Source: Bacteroidales bacterium | Lineage (GTDB): Bacteria > Bacteroidota > Bacteroidia > Bacteroidales > Muribaculaceae | Length of the DNA: 35,779 nt | Direction of reading: 5' to 3' | Assembly (NCBI GenBank): GCA_004552725.1 | Contig: SFNM01000007.1 | Coordinates: 1 to 35,779 of the forward strand | Part shown: piece by piece, positions 16,708 to 24,222 of the stretch | Layout: every line of letters starts with the position of its first letter | How positions within the stretch are numbered: the stretch's first letter is position 1 | Position numbers and translations under genes: made by a program | Notes under the pieces: model-generated | Told to the model about the DNA's origin: nothing | What the model saw: the letters and a program-made list of their open reading frames with translations, nothing else | Database searches by the model: none

Positions 16708-18069
16708 TTATTTAGTCCAGACTTGGTAAGCGCCGGGAGCGAGGGGAGCGGTGGCGGAGGTAGCGCCGAAAAGTTCGGTGAAGCCTTCGAGATTGGGGGC
16801 GTTGGTGAAAGGAGCCACGGTGGAGTTGCCGAGGTTCACGATTGTGATGACGTTGCCGCGTTGGAAAGCGAGAACGTCGGGAGTGGTTGTGGCAATGGGT
16901 TCAACTTTTGCACCGTTGAAAGATGCGAGTTCGGAGTGTTGGTGGCGTAGAGTGCCGAGGGTTTGGTAGAAGTTGAAAGTGTCGGCATTGGAGTTCCAAT
17001 CGGGAGCGTTGTCTTTTTTGAAAAATTCGAAAGCGCGGTTGAGTGCAACTTCTTGGCCGGTGTAGATTAGAGGCATACCGGGGAGGGTGTATGTGAGCAC
17101 GGCGAAGGCTCGTTGAAGGTCGCCGAGGCGTTGGAATTCAGTGCCTTCCCACGAGTTGAGGTCGTGGTTGGTAATCATGTTCATGAGAATAGCGCCGGCG
17201 GGGTAGATGGTTTGCTCCTCGTTGAGGCGAGAGTAGATGTCGGCGGCGTGTGCTTCGGGGAAGGTGCGCACTTCGCCTTTGTCGTTGGCGAAGGTGTAGT
17301 ATCCGGCGGTTGCGGCGATTGCGCTGAAGAGGTCTTTCATAGGCCAGTTGTAAGCCATATCGAAGCAGTGGGCGGTAAGTTCTGGTTCGGTGGCTTCAGC
17401 GAGCATGAAGATGGATTTTTTGACGGATTCGAGAGCTGGGCGACATTTGTTCCAGAAGTCAACAGGTACCATTCCGGCTACATCGCAACGGAAGCCGTCG
17501 ATGTCGGCTTCGCGGAGCCAGAATTGGAGAGCGTCGATCATAGCGGCGCGCATTTCGGGGTTGGAGTAGTCGAAGCGATACACGTCGGTCCAATCGTAAG
17601 GGCCGTACATTTGGCCTTGTTCGTTGCGCATATACCAGTCGGGGTGTTCGGTTACCCAAGCGTTGTCGCAACCGGAGTGGTTGGGCACCCAGTCGATGAT
17701 GACTTTGAGTCCGAGGGCGTGTGCTTTAGCCACCACGTCTTTGAAGTCGGCGAGGGAGCCGAATTCGGGGTTGACGGCTTTGTAGTCGCGCACGGCGTAG
17801 TAAGAGCCGAGTTCGCCTTTGCGGTTGAGTTCGCTGATGGGGTGTATTGGCATAAACCACAGAATGTCAACGCCAAGTGCTTTGAGGCGAGGAAGGTGAG
17901 CGACGAAGGCGTTGAGGGTGCCTTCGGGAGTGAATTGGCGAAGGTTCACTTCGTAGATTACAGCGTTGCGACACCAATCGGCGTGTTGCACGGTAGAAGG
18001 AGCGGGTGTTTGAGCCATACCGAACAGCGACGATATGGCAGCCATTAAAGATATGAATATTTTTTTCAT
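16708..18069 (-). CDS. Secreted GH13 family alpha-amylase-like glycoside hydrolase
   Basis: 453 residues with a signal peptide (MKKIFISLMAAISSLFGMAQ, cleaved about residue 20). The GH13 catalytic barrel has region I DWVPNH (126-131), region II GFRCDVAG with nucleophile Asp196, region III FMLAEATEP with acid/base Glu225, and region IV ITNHDLN with Asp303. All three catalytic acids are present. A short C-terminal beta domain follows. It probably cleaves alpha-glucans in the periplasm; surface anchoring is not indicated because there is no lipobox. It starts 29 nt after an AraC regulator gene and ends before a strong terminator. No SusC/SusD pair is nearby. Confidence 0.95.
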   Translation of the reverse strand: MKKIFISLMAAISSLFGMAQTPAPSTVQHADWCRNAVIYEVNLRQFTPEGTLNAFVAHLPRLKALGVDILWFMPIHPISELNRKGELGSYYAVRDYKAVNPEFGSLADFKDVVAKAHALGLKVIIDWVPNHSGCDNAWVTEHPDWYMRNEQGQMYGPYDWTDVYRFDYSNPEMRAAMIDALQFWLREADIDGFRCDVAGMVPVDFWNKCRPALESVKKSIFMLAEATEPELTAHCFDMAYNWPMKDLFSAIAATAGYYTFANDKGEVRTFPEAHAADIYSRLNEEQTIYPAGAILMNMITNHDLNSWEGTEFQRLGDLQRAFAVLTYTLPGMPLIYTGQEVALNRAFEFFKKDNAPDWNSNADTFNFYQTLGTLRHQHSELASFNGAKVEPIATTTPDVLAFQRGNVITIVNLGNSTVAPFTNAPNLEGFTELFGATSATAPLAPGAYQVWTK

Positions 18070-18098
18070 GGTGAAAAAAGGGTTTATGATAAGTAAGA

Positions 18099-19019
18099 TT
18101 ATGATCGTTGGTATTCGGAGGGAGAAATTCCGGTGATATGCTTGAAGTATTTACCGAAAGATGATTGGTTAGAGAAGTTGAGAGCGTAAGCCACTTGTTG
18201 GATGTTTTTGCCCGAGTATCGGAGCATATTTTTTGCTTCCATGATGATGAAGTCGTCGATCCACCGTGCGGCTGTTTTGCCGGTGGTTTCGCGCACCATA
18301 AGGGTTAGGTATTTGGGAGAGATGTAAAGTTGTTGAGCGTAGAAATTCACTGAGTGTTCGCGAGCGAAGTGTATATGGACGAGTTTGAGGAAGTTACGCA
18401 CATATTCGTGACGACGTCGAATAGAAGGGTCTGTATCTTTGTCGGGGGTGTCGATGATTTGGCCAATACGGTGTTGATAGAATTGAACCATTTGGTAAAT
18501 CATGGCAGAAATGATGCTTGATGCGATGCAACGGCTGAGTTGGTCGTTGTCGTTTTCCAGAGCGGAATGGTGCAGTATATCGAAATATCTGAGGAGAGAG
18601 TCGCTTTCGTTGTTGGAGAGTTCGATAGCGGATTGAGGTTTTTGGAAAAGCGAAGGGAGGTTAATAGCGGTGATGTTGATATTAACGTTGCGCAGGAACG
18701 ATAGGTTGAAGAAGAGCACGTATGCTTCGAAATCGGTGGGCATATCATCGGAGGCGGTGATTACGTCGCCGTTGTTGACCGAAAGGAGAGTATTAGGTTT
18801 GAGGTTGTAAACACGGTCGTTGACTCTGATATTGAAGGGAGTGCCGCCTCGCATCAGCATCATCATACATCCATTGAATTTCATCGGTTCGTGAGAAGCG
18901 ATAGAAGCGTGGGCCTTGCCTGTGAGTCGGTAGAACATATATGAGTCTTTGACCTGCGAAAACATGGTGGTCAATTCCTCGATATTAGTCATTTCGTTGT
19001 AGTCGATAAGTCGTTCCAT
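18099..19019 (-). CDS. AraC family transcriptional regulator
   Basis: A 306-residue protein with an N-terminal cupin-like sensing region (about 40-130, including FNIRVNDRVYNLKPNTLLSV). The C-terminal AraC double helix-turn-helix (about 205-305) has VNFYAQQLYISPKYLTLMVR, IQQVAYALNFSNQSSFGKYF and the closing GISPSEYQ. The amylase follows 29 nt downstream without a terminator, so the regulator and the enzyme are probably one transcript, and the regulator may control it. The promoter at 19044-19075 places the -7 element 24 nt before the ATG. Confidence 0.93.
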   Translation of the reverse strand: MERLIDYNEMTNIEELTTMFSQVKDSYMFYRLTGKAHASIASHEPMKFNGCMMMLMRGGTPFNIRVNDRVYNLKPNTLLSVNNGDVITASDDMPTDFEAYVLFFNLSFLRNVNINITAINLPSLFQKPQSAIELSNNESDSLLRYFDILHHSALENDNDQLSRCIASSIISAMIYQMVQFYQHRIGQIIDTPDKDTDPSIRRRHEYVRNFLKLVHIHFAREHSVNFYAQQLYISPKYLTLMVRETTGKTAARWIDDFIIMEAKNMLRYSGKNIQQVAYALNFSNQSSFGKYFKHITGISPSEYQRS

Positions 19020-19043
19020 TTGAGAGTGGTAGTTTTATGGGGG

Positions 19044-19075
19044 CAAAGATACGAAACTTTTCCGTTTTTGACAAA
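19044..19075 (-). promoter_or_regulatory. Promoter of the araC-like regulator and amylase
   Basis: On the minus strand TTTG (19075-19072), a 20-nt spacer and TATCTTTG (19051-19044) are an exact consensus Bacteroidetes promoter, just downstream of the yebC terminator. Confidence 0.88.
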
Positions 19076-19094
19076 TAATTGGCAATTTTTGCCT

Positions 19095-19128
19095 AAAAAA
19101 ATAAGAGGCACTAAAGGAGTGCCTCTTA
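19095..19128 (-). terminator. Terminator of pheT-yebC
   Basis: A perfect 11-bp stem (19102-19112 with 19118-19128) with a 5-nt loop is followed on the minus strand by seven T residues (19101-19095). It lies 22 nt after the yebC stop and is a textbook intrinsic terminator. Confidence 0.93.
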
Positions 19129-19150
19129 ATGATAATGTTATACGGTGAGA

Positions 19151-19894
19151 TTATTCTTCGTCGTCGCCTTCGGCCATGTTGTGGAACACGTTTTGCACGT
19201 CTTCGTCGTCTTCGAGTTTTTCGAGGAGTTTGTTGAGAGTTTCGCGTTGTTCCGGGGTTACTTCTTTGAGGTCGTTGGGGATGCGTTCAAACTCGGAAGA
19301 AACGATTTCGAAGCCGTTTTCTTCGAGGTACTTTTGGATAGCGGGATAGTCTTCGAAGCCGCCGTAAAGGGTGATAAGGGGGTTGCCTTCTTCGTCCTCG
19401 TCATTTTCGAGTTCGTCCACGCCGTAGTCGATGAGTTCGAGTTCGAGGTCTTCGAGTTCAACACCGTCTTTGGGTTTGATTTTGAACACGGATTTGTGTT
19501 CGAACAAGAAAGTGAGAGAACCTTGTGTGCCGAGCGAGCCGCCGAATTTGGTGAAGTAAGAGCGGACGTTGGCCACGGTGCGGGTGTTGTTGTCGGTAGC
19601 GGCTTCTACGAAGATAGCGATGCCGAATGGGCCGTATCCTTCGTAAGTGATTTCCTTGTAGTCGCCTGCGTCTTTATCGGTAGCCTTTTTGATGGCTCGT
19701 TCAACGGTGTCTTTAGGCATGTTTGCAGCCTTGGCGTTTTGCATCAGAGCGCGAAGGCGAGGGTTGGTAGAGGGGTCTGGACCGCCGGCTTTGGCAGCGA
19801 TGGTGATTTCTTTGCCGATGCGGGTGAAGGTTCGCGACATGTTGCCCCAGCGTTTGAGTTTGCGGGCTTTGCGGTATTCAAATGCTCTTCCCAT
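19151..19894 (-). CDS. yebC: YebC/PmpR family protein
   Basis: 247 residues with the family N-terminus GRAFEYRKARKLKRWGNMSR, which is the Bacteroidota variant of the usual MAGHSKW start. Then come FTRIGKEITIAAKAGGPDP, NPRLRALMQNAKAANMPKDT and the middle YEGYGPFGIAIFVEAATDN. The C-terminus is strongly acidic (EKLEDDEDVQNVF then AEGDDEE). Members were long called transcriptional regulators; recent work ties some to translation of difficult sequences such as polyproline, so the role here is uncertain. It follows pheT by 39 nt and ends the unit. Confidence 0.95.
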   Translation of the reverse strand: MGRAFEYRKARKLKRWGNMSRTFTRIGKEITIAAKAGGPDPSTNPRLRALMQNAKAANMPKDTVERAIKKATDKDAGDYKEITYEGYGPFGIAIFVEAATDNNTRTVANVRSYFTKFGGSLGTQGSLTFLFEHKSVFKIKPKDGVELEDLELELIDYGVDELENDEDEEGNPLITLYGGFEDYPAIQKYLEENGFEIVSSEFERIPNDLKEVTPEQRETLNKLLEKLEDDEDVQNVFHNMAEGDDEE

Positions 19895-19933
19895 TGGAGT
19901 GGATTTTTATGAAGATTATTTTGTTTTAATGAA

Positions 19934-22414
19934 TTAACGGAGTTCGGCACCGAGTTGGCGGCGGAGGTTTGCGATGATTTTGTTCATCACGCCGTCGGTG
20001 GTGTTGTCGTTGAGAGTTTTTTCGTCATCTTGGAGAGTGATGGCGATGGCGTAAGATTTTTTGCCGGTAGGGAGACCTTTGCCTTCGTACACGTCGAAGA
20101 GCGACACTTCGCGCAGCAGTTTGCGTTCGCTTTGGCGCACTACGCGTTCGATGTCGGCGAACGACACAGAGTTGTCGATTAGCAGCGAGAGGTCGCGGTG
20201 CACGGCCTGAGTTTTGGGCAGGGGAGTGAAGGTGGTGGTGCGCTTGGCGGCAATTGCGGTGATAGCGTCCCAGTCGAGTTCGGCAAAGAATACGGGCACC
20301 TTGACTTGAGCGGGCACGGTGACTTTGCGCGAGAGGATGCCGAGGAAGCCGAGGCAACGTCCGGCGCGGGTTTCAACGGCCAAAGCGGCGGAGAAGATGT
20401 CGGCGCGTTCATCGGTGGGTCGGAAGGCCAATTCGGCGGCGTTTAGGCCGCAACGGGTTAGTACCAATTGCACGGCTGCGCGAAGGTCGAAGAATGAGGC
20501 TTCGAGGGCTTGGCGATTCCACGATGCGTCGACGGCATTGCCGGTGAGCCACATACCGAGGCGAGCGTATTGCGAATAAGGGCGCAGAGGAGCATCGTCG
20601 GTCGACTCTTTTTCGGGGTTGAGTTGGTATACGTTGCCGAATTCGTACATGGCGAGGTCGGCAGCGCGTCGGTTGATGTTGTGGGCCAATGATTCGAGGC
20701 CGCCAAACAGTAGCGATTGGCGCATCACGTTGAGGTCTTGGCTCAGCGGGTTTAGCAATTCCACGCAGTTGGAGGCGGGGAATGAGGTCAACTCGGCATA
20801 GTAAGCCTTGGCAGTAAGCGAGTTGTTGAGAATTTCGCTCCAGCCGGCACCGGTGAGGCAGTCGGCCACGAGGCGTCGGAGGTCATCGGCAGCATCGACA
20901 GTGGTTTTTACTTGAACGGAAGCGTGGAGTGCGGTTGGGATGGCGATATTATTGTAGCCGTAGATGCGAAGAATGTCTTCGATTACGTCGCAAGGGCGAC
21001 GCACGTCGAAGCGATATGTAGGCACTTCAAGGGTGAGAGTACCGTTCTCGTTGCGATTTACCACGTTTATTTCCAGTGATTTGAGGATTGAATCGATAGT
21101 GTTGTGGTCGATTTCTTCGCCCAATAGCGTGGCAATTTGGCTGTAAGAGAGTTCTACGGGATAAGGAGCGGCAACTTCGGGATAGATGTCGACTTCGTGG
21201 CCCACGATTTGGCCGCCGGCCACTTCTTTGATGAGCAGAGCGGCGAGTCGCATGGCGTAAAGGCACCCGTTGGGGTCAACACCTCGCTCGAAGCGGAATG
21301 AGGCGTCGGTGCTGAGGCCGTGGCGACGGGCGGTTTTGCGCACGGAGGTTGGGTTGAAGCAAGCGCTTTCGAGGAATATTTCGGTGGTGGCTTCGGTGAC
21401 GCCCGAGCCGAGGCCGCCGAATACGCCGGCGATGCACATTGGCTCTTCGGCGTTGCAAATCATTAGGTCATCGGGCGAGAGGGTGCGCTCCATTTCGTCG
21501 AGGGTGACGAATTTGCGCGGCTCGCATCGGCGCACTACTACGCGGTCGCCGGTGATTTTAGCGCGGTCGAAAGCGTGGAGAGGTTGGCCGAATGCCATAA
21601 GGATGTAGTTGGTCACGTCAACTACGTTGTTGATGGGACGCAAACCGATTATGCTGAGACGTTCTTTGAGCCAATCGGGACTTTCTTTCACGGTGACACC
21701 GGTGATGGTGAGGCCGCAGTAACGCGGGCAGAGGTTGGCATCGGCCACTTCCACTTCCACCGATTTTTGATTTGGACAGTCGATGGCGAAGTTGTCGACT
21801 GATGGCTTCGAAAGCGCGGGCGCGTTGTCGGAGTGGGCATTGAGATAAGCAGCCAAGTCGCGAGCCACGCCGAAATGCGAGGCAGCGTCGATGCGGTTGG
21901 GTGTGAGGTCCACTTCAATTACAAAGTCGTCCGACAGGTTATAAAAATCGGCGGCGGGAGTGCCGGGAGTGGCAGCACCTTCAGGCAAGACGATGATGCC
22001 GTCGTGCGAAGTTCCCACGCCGATTTCGTCTTCGGCGCAAATCATACCAAAAGATTCTACGCCGCGGATTTTTGATTTTTTGATTTTGAATTCTTTGTCG
22101 CCATCGTAGAGAGTGGTTCCGACGGTAGCCACAACCACGGTTTGTCCGGCAGCCACATTAGGAGCGCCGCACACGATTTGGGTGGGTTGGCCATCGCCGA
22201 GGTCTACAGTGGTGATATGCAGGTGGTCGCTATCGGGGTGTTCTACGCAAGTGAGCACCTTGCCGATGACAATGCCACGGAGGCCGCCGCGTATAGATTC
22301 TACGCGCTCCACCGAACCTGTTTCCAAGCCGATGGAAGTAAGAGCCTCGGCTACTTGTTCTGCTGATAACTCAGTAGGAATATAATCCTTGAGCCATTTG
22401 TATGATATGTTCAT
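19934..22414 (-). CDS. pheT: Phenylalanyl-tRNA synthetase beta subunit
   Basis: The beta subunit of the (alpha-beta)2 enzyme that charges tRNA-Phe. The 826 residues are full length. The order is an N-terminal OB-fold tRNA-binding EMAP-like domain (about 40-155), the B3/B4 editing domain (PINNVVDVTNYILMAFGQPLH near 250-290), the B5 domain, the class II-like core (about 480-690), and the C-terminal FDX-ACB domain (LPKTQAVHRDLSLLIDN near 725-740). pheS is not beside it, as is common in Bacteroidota. Its promoter lies 23 nt upstream, and yebC follows in the same transcript. Confidence 0.97.
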   Translation of the reverse strand: MNISYKWLKDYIPTELSAEQVAEALTSIGLETGSVERVESIRGGLRGIVIGKVLTCVEHPDSDHLHITTVDLGDGQPTQIVCGAPNVAAGQTVVVATVGTTLYDGDKEFKIKKSKIRGVESFGMICAEDEIGVGTSHDGIIVLPEGAATPGTPAADFYNLSDDFVIEVDLTPNRIDAASHFGVARDLAAYLNAHSDNAPALSKPSVDNFAIDCPNQKSVEVEVADANLCPRYCGLTITGVTVKESPDWLKERLSIIGLRPINNVVDVTNYILMAFGQPLHAFDRAKITGDRVVVRRCEPRKFVTLDEMERTLSPDDLMICNAEEPMCIAGVFGGLGSGVTEATTEIFLESACFNPTSVRKTARRHGLSTDASFRFERGVDPNGCLYAMRLAALLIKEVAGGQIVGHEVDIYPEVAAPYPVELSYSQIATLLGEEIDHNTIDSILKSLEINVVNRNENGTLTLEVPTYRFDVRRPCDVIEDILRIYGYNNIAIPTALHASVQVKTTVDAADDLRRLVADCLTGAGWSEILNNSLTAKAYYAELTSFPASNCVELLNPLSQDLNVMRQSLLFGGLESLAHNINRRAADLAMYEFGNVYQLNPEKESTDDAPLRPYSQYARLGMWLTGNAVDASWNRQALEASFFDLRAAVQLVLTRCGLNAAELAFRPTDERADIFSAALAVETRAGRCLGFLGILSRKVTVPAQVKVPVFFAELDWDAITAIAAKRTTTFTPLPKTQAVHRDLSLLIDNSVSFADIERVVRQSERKLLREVSLFDVYEGKGLPTGKKSYAIAITLQDDEKTLNDNTTDGVMNKIIANLRRQLGAELR

Positions 22415-22437
22415 AATTGCAAATTAGTTTCAACTTG

Positions 22438-22469
22438 CAAAGTTAATAATTATCTGTAAAATAGCCAAA
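22438..22469 (-). promoter_or_regulatory. Promoter of pheT-yebC
   Basis: On the minus strand TTTG (22469-22466), a 20-nt spacer and TAACTTTG (22445-22438) are exact consensus. The -7 element ends 23 nt before the pheT start. Confidence 0.88.
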
Positions 22470-22825
22470 TTTTTTTGTTTTACTGTGGTGTGATTTTGAC
22501 ATAAAGTGAGTGAAAGATGAAATAGTAGTTTTGTAGTTTCATTTGTATATGCCTTATGGGAGTCATTTAAAGTAATGAAATAGGCTGAAGTTAAAAAAGT
22601 GAGAATTTCGGCAGTTTTGGCAAAAAAATAATGAGAATTTCGGCGCTCTTTGTAAAATTTGGCCAAGATTGTGAGATTTTCGGCAGAAAATTTAATGAGG
22701 CTAAATAATAAATAGGTAGTATATCCTATTTCATTTTTCATTATACAAACGCTATAGGCCAAGGACCACGACGAGACCCTTCTGCCGGCATTTATGGCTT
22801 GCTTGTTATAAATAAGAGGTGTTTA
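22470..22825. other. Intergenic stretch without a supported gene, with a short direct repeat
   Basis: This AT-rich stretch lies between the pheT promoter and the lrgA operators. It holds three copies of a 12-mer (GAGAATTTCGGC at 22601-22612 and 22633-22644, GAGATTTTCGGC at 22673-22684), spaced 32 and 40 nt, each starting at similar G/A-rich flanks. No open reading frame here has codon use like the neighbours. The stretch 22760-22800 is GC-richer and could be a remnant of something larger, but I cannot identify it. Confidence 0.5.
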
Positions 22826-22844
22826 GTGTTAATTTTATTAACAC
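22826..22844. repeat. Palindromic operator-like site upstream of lrgA (distal)
   Basis: A perfect inverted repeat GTGTTAAT-ttt-ATTAACAC. Its core TGTTAA-N5-TTAACA resembles sites of Rex- or Crp/Fnr-type regulators. A weaker copy, TGTTAAAGTTTATTACA, lies at 22858-22874. Confidence 0.6.
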
Positions 22845-22898
22845 ATAATGGTTGTAATGTTAAAGTTTATTACAAAAACGCATTTTCTTGTTGAAAAA

Positions 22899-22931
22899 TT
22901 ATGTTTTATAACATAAAAATATATAACTTTG
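22899..22931 (+). promoter_or_regulatory. Promoter and overlapping operator of the lrgAB leader
   Basis: TAACTTTG (22924-22931) is an exact -7 element, with TATG (22900-22903) 20 nt upstream as the best -33 match. A perfect palindrome TTATGTT-ttat-AACATAA (22899-22916) covers that -33 region, so a protein bound there should block transcription. Confidence 0.6.
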
Positions 22932-22944
22932 CACTGTGTTTTTC

Positions 22945-23055
22945 ATGGTATTAGATTTAAGGTTAAAGAGATTGCTCGTCGTGATGACGAGTAATTTTTT
23001 TTGGAGCGGAATGCTGAGTGGCTCAAATGCTCGAAAAAATGTTTTAAAAAGTTGA
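22945..23055 (+). CDS. 36-codon leader ORF upstream of lrgA
   Basis: The ORF starts with ATG 13 nt after the -7 element, the same short distance seen for other genes here. It ends with TGA 4 nt before the lrgA ATG. The first 12 residues are leucine-rich and basic (MVLDLRLKRLLV); the middle reads MTSNFFWSGMLSGSNARK. Inside it lies a terminator-like hairpin whose T run encodes Phe-Phe. This layout suggests a leader peptide whose translation controls read-through or coupling into lrgA, but I cannot assign it to a known family and it may be a small real protein. Confidence 0.5.
   Translation: MVLDLRLKRLLVVMTSNFFWSGMLSGSNARKNVLKS
22971..23002 (+). terminator. Attenuator-like intrinsic terminator in the lrgA leader
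   Basis: The arms attgctcgtc (22971-22980) and gacgagtaat (22986-22995) pair over ten bases with one G-U, around a 5-nt loop, followed directly by T residues to 23002. It lies between the promoter and lrgA, within the leader ORF, so a ribosome on the ORF would melt it. Confidence 0.65.
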
Positions 23056-23059
23056 TATT

Positions 23060-23425
23060 ATGAATATTATGATACTTCAATGCGCTGTAGTGTTCAGTTT
23101 TTTGGCGCTTGGCGAATTTATCGTGTGGCTCACTGGCATCAAGTTGCCATCGAGCATCGTCGGTTTGCTGTTGCTTACCGCGGCTTTGAAAATGCGAGTG
23201 GTGAAGTTGCGCCACGTCGACATGGTGAGTAATTTCTTATTGAAAAATATGGGATTTTTCTTTGTGCCGCCAGGCGTGGCACTGATGTTGTATTTCGATA
23301 TCATACAGGCTCAATTGGTGCCAATCGTAATCGCGTCGGTGGTGAGCACCGTGTTGGTATTGATAGTCACCGGCTGGGTGCATCAGTTGATGCGCCGCCA
23401 TCCTAATCCCCAATCGCAGAAATAA
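23060..23425 (+). CDS. lrgA: CidA/LrgA family holin-like membrane protein
   Basis: 121 residues with four predicted membrane segments (about 2-20, 27-45, 63-82, 88-110). The family core has LGEFIVWLTGIKLPSSIVGLL split across PSSIVG, and FFVPPGVALM. In other bacteria LrgA/CidA proteins are holin-like and are linked to cell lysis, overflow metabolism and pyruvate transport. It is followed after 2 nt by lrgB, the usual partner. Its leader contains an ORF, a hairpin and palindromes, so expression is probably regulated. Confidence 0.93.
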   Translation: MNIMILQCAVVFSFLALGEFIVWLTGIKLPSSIVGLLLLTAALKMRVVKLRHVDMVSNFLLKNMGFFFVPPGVALMLYFDIIQAQLVPIVIASVVSTVLVLIVTGWVHQLMRRHPNPQSQK

Positions 23426-23427
23426 TT

Positions 23428-24123
23428 ATGAACTTCATAAGCAATCAATATTTTTTGGTGGCCGTGACCTTTGCGCTATACATCGGCTTCCAATGGCTTC
23501 AAGGGCGCACGCGTTCGGCGATGCTCAATCCAATACTGTTGACTATCATCTCCGTAATCACTCTATTGTCGGTAGGGAATATCGAGTACGACACCTATCA
23601 TCATGCCGGTGAAATCATTGAGTTTTGGCTCAAGCCGGCGGTGGTGGCGCTGGGCGTGCCATTGTACAAGCAACTCAATACCATCAAGAGCCAACTGCTG
23701 CCGGTGCTTTGCTCGCAGTTGGCCGGATGTGTGGTTGGTATTCTTTCGGTGGTGGTGATAGCCGACTTGCTGGGAGCCACACCCGAGGTGGTGTATTCAT
23801 TGGCAGCGAAATCAGTCACAACGCCCATTGCAATGGAAGTGACAAAAGCCCTTGGCGGCATACCGTCGCTCACCTCGGCGGTGGTGATTTGTGTGGGTAT
23901 TTTCGGCGGTATGGCCGGATTTAGGGTTATGAGAATGGGGCATATCGGCTCGCCTATTGCCCAAGGCTTGTCGATGGGCACGGCGGCTCACGCCGTGGGC
24001 ACATCGCGAGCTATGACTATCTCCGACCGCTATGGAGCATTCTCCGGAGTGGCTCTTACCATCAACGGTATTCTCACCGCAATTCTCACTCCTTACATTT
24101 TGCGTATGTTCGGCTATCTATAA
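23428..24123 (+). CDS. lrgB: LrgB family membrane protein
   Basis: 231 residues with several hydrophobic segments and the LrgB signatures ALGVPLYKQL, SVTTPIAMEV and GTAAHAVGTSRA. It forms a two-gene unit with lrgA, 2 nt apart. Family work links such pairs to export of pyruvate or murein hydrolase-related activity; the role in Bacteroidota is not established. The nadB promoter starts about 50 nt downstream, so nadB is a separate unit. Confidence 0.95.
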   Translation: MNFISNQYFLVAVTFALYIGFQWLQGRTRSAMLNPILLTIISVITLLSVGNIEYDTYHHAGEIIEFWLKPAVVALGVPLYKQLNTIKSQLLPVLCSQLAGCVVGILSVVVIADLLGATPEVVYSLAAKSVTTPIAMEVTKALGGIPSLTSAVVICVGIFGGMAGFRVMRMGHIGSPIAQGLSMGTAAHAVGTSRAMTISDRYGAFSGVALTINGILTAILTPYILRMFGYL

Positions 24124-24171
24124 GCCCTTTTTAGCCAAATTATGGCACCAATAGCCCTTGTGGCAAAAAAA

Positions 24172-24203
24172 TTTGGTGAATTGAGAAAAAGTGATTACTT
24201 TTG
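24172..24203 (+). promoter_or_regulatory. Promoter of nadB
   Basis: TTTG (24172-24175), a 20-nt spacer and TACTTTTG (24196-24203) match the Bacteroidetes promoter. The nadB ATG follows 19 nt later, which decides the start against an upstream ATG at 24142. Confidence 0.85.
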
Positions 24204-24222
24204 TGGTGCTAAAAACAATGCA

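Noticed and set aside
17113..18048. 311-codon open frame opposite the amylase gene
   Set aside because: Its repetitive Val/Gly/Phe composition is a by-product of the minus-strand gene.
22430..22762. 110-codon open frame on the minus strand between pheT and lrgA
   Set aside because: It overlaps the exact pheT promoter, is AT-rich with codon use unlike the neighbours, and its internal repetition is explained by the short direct repeat.
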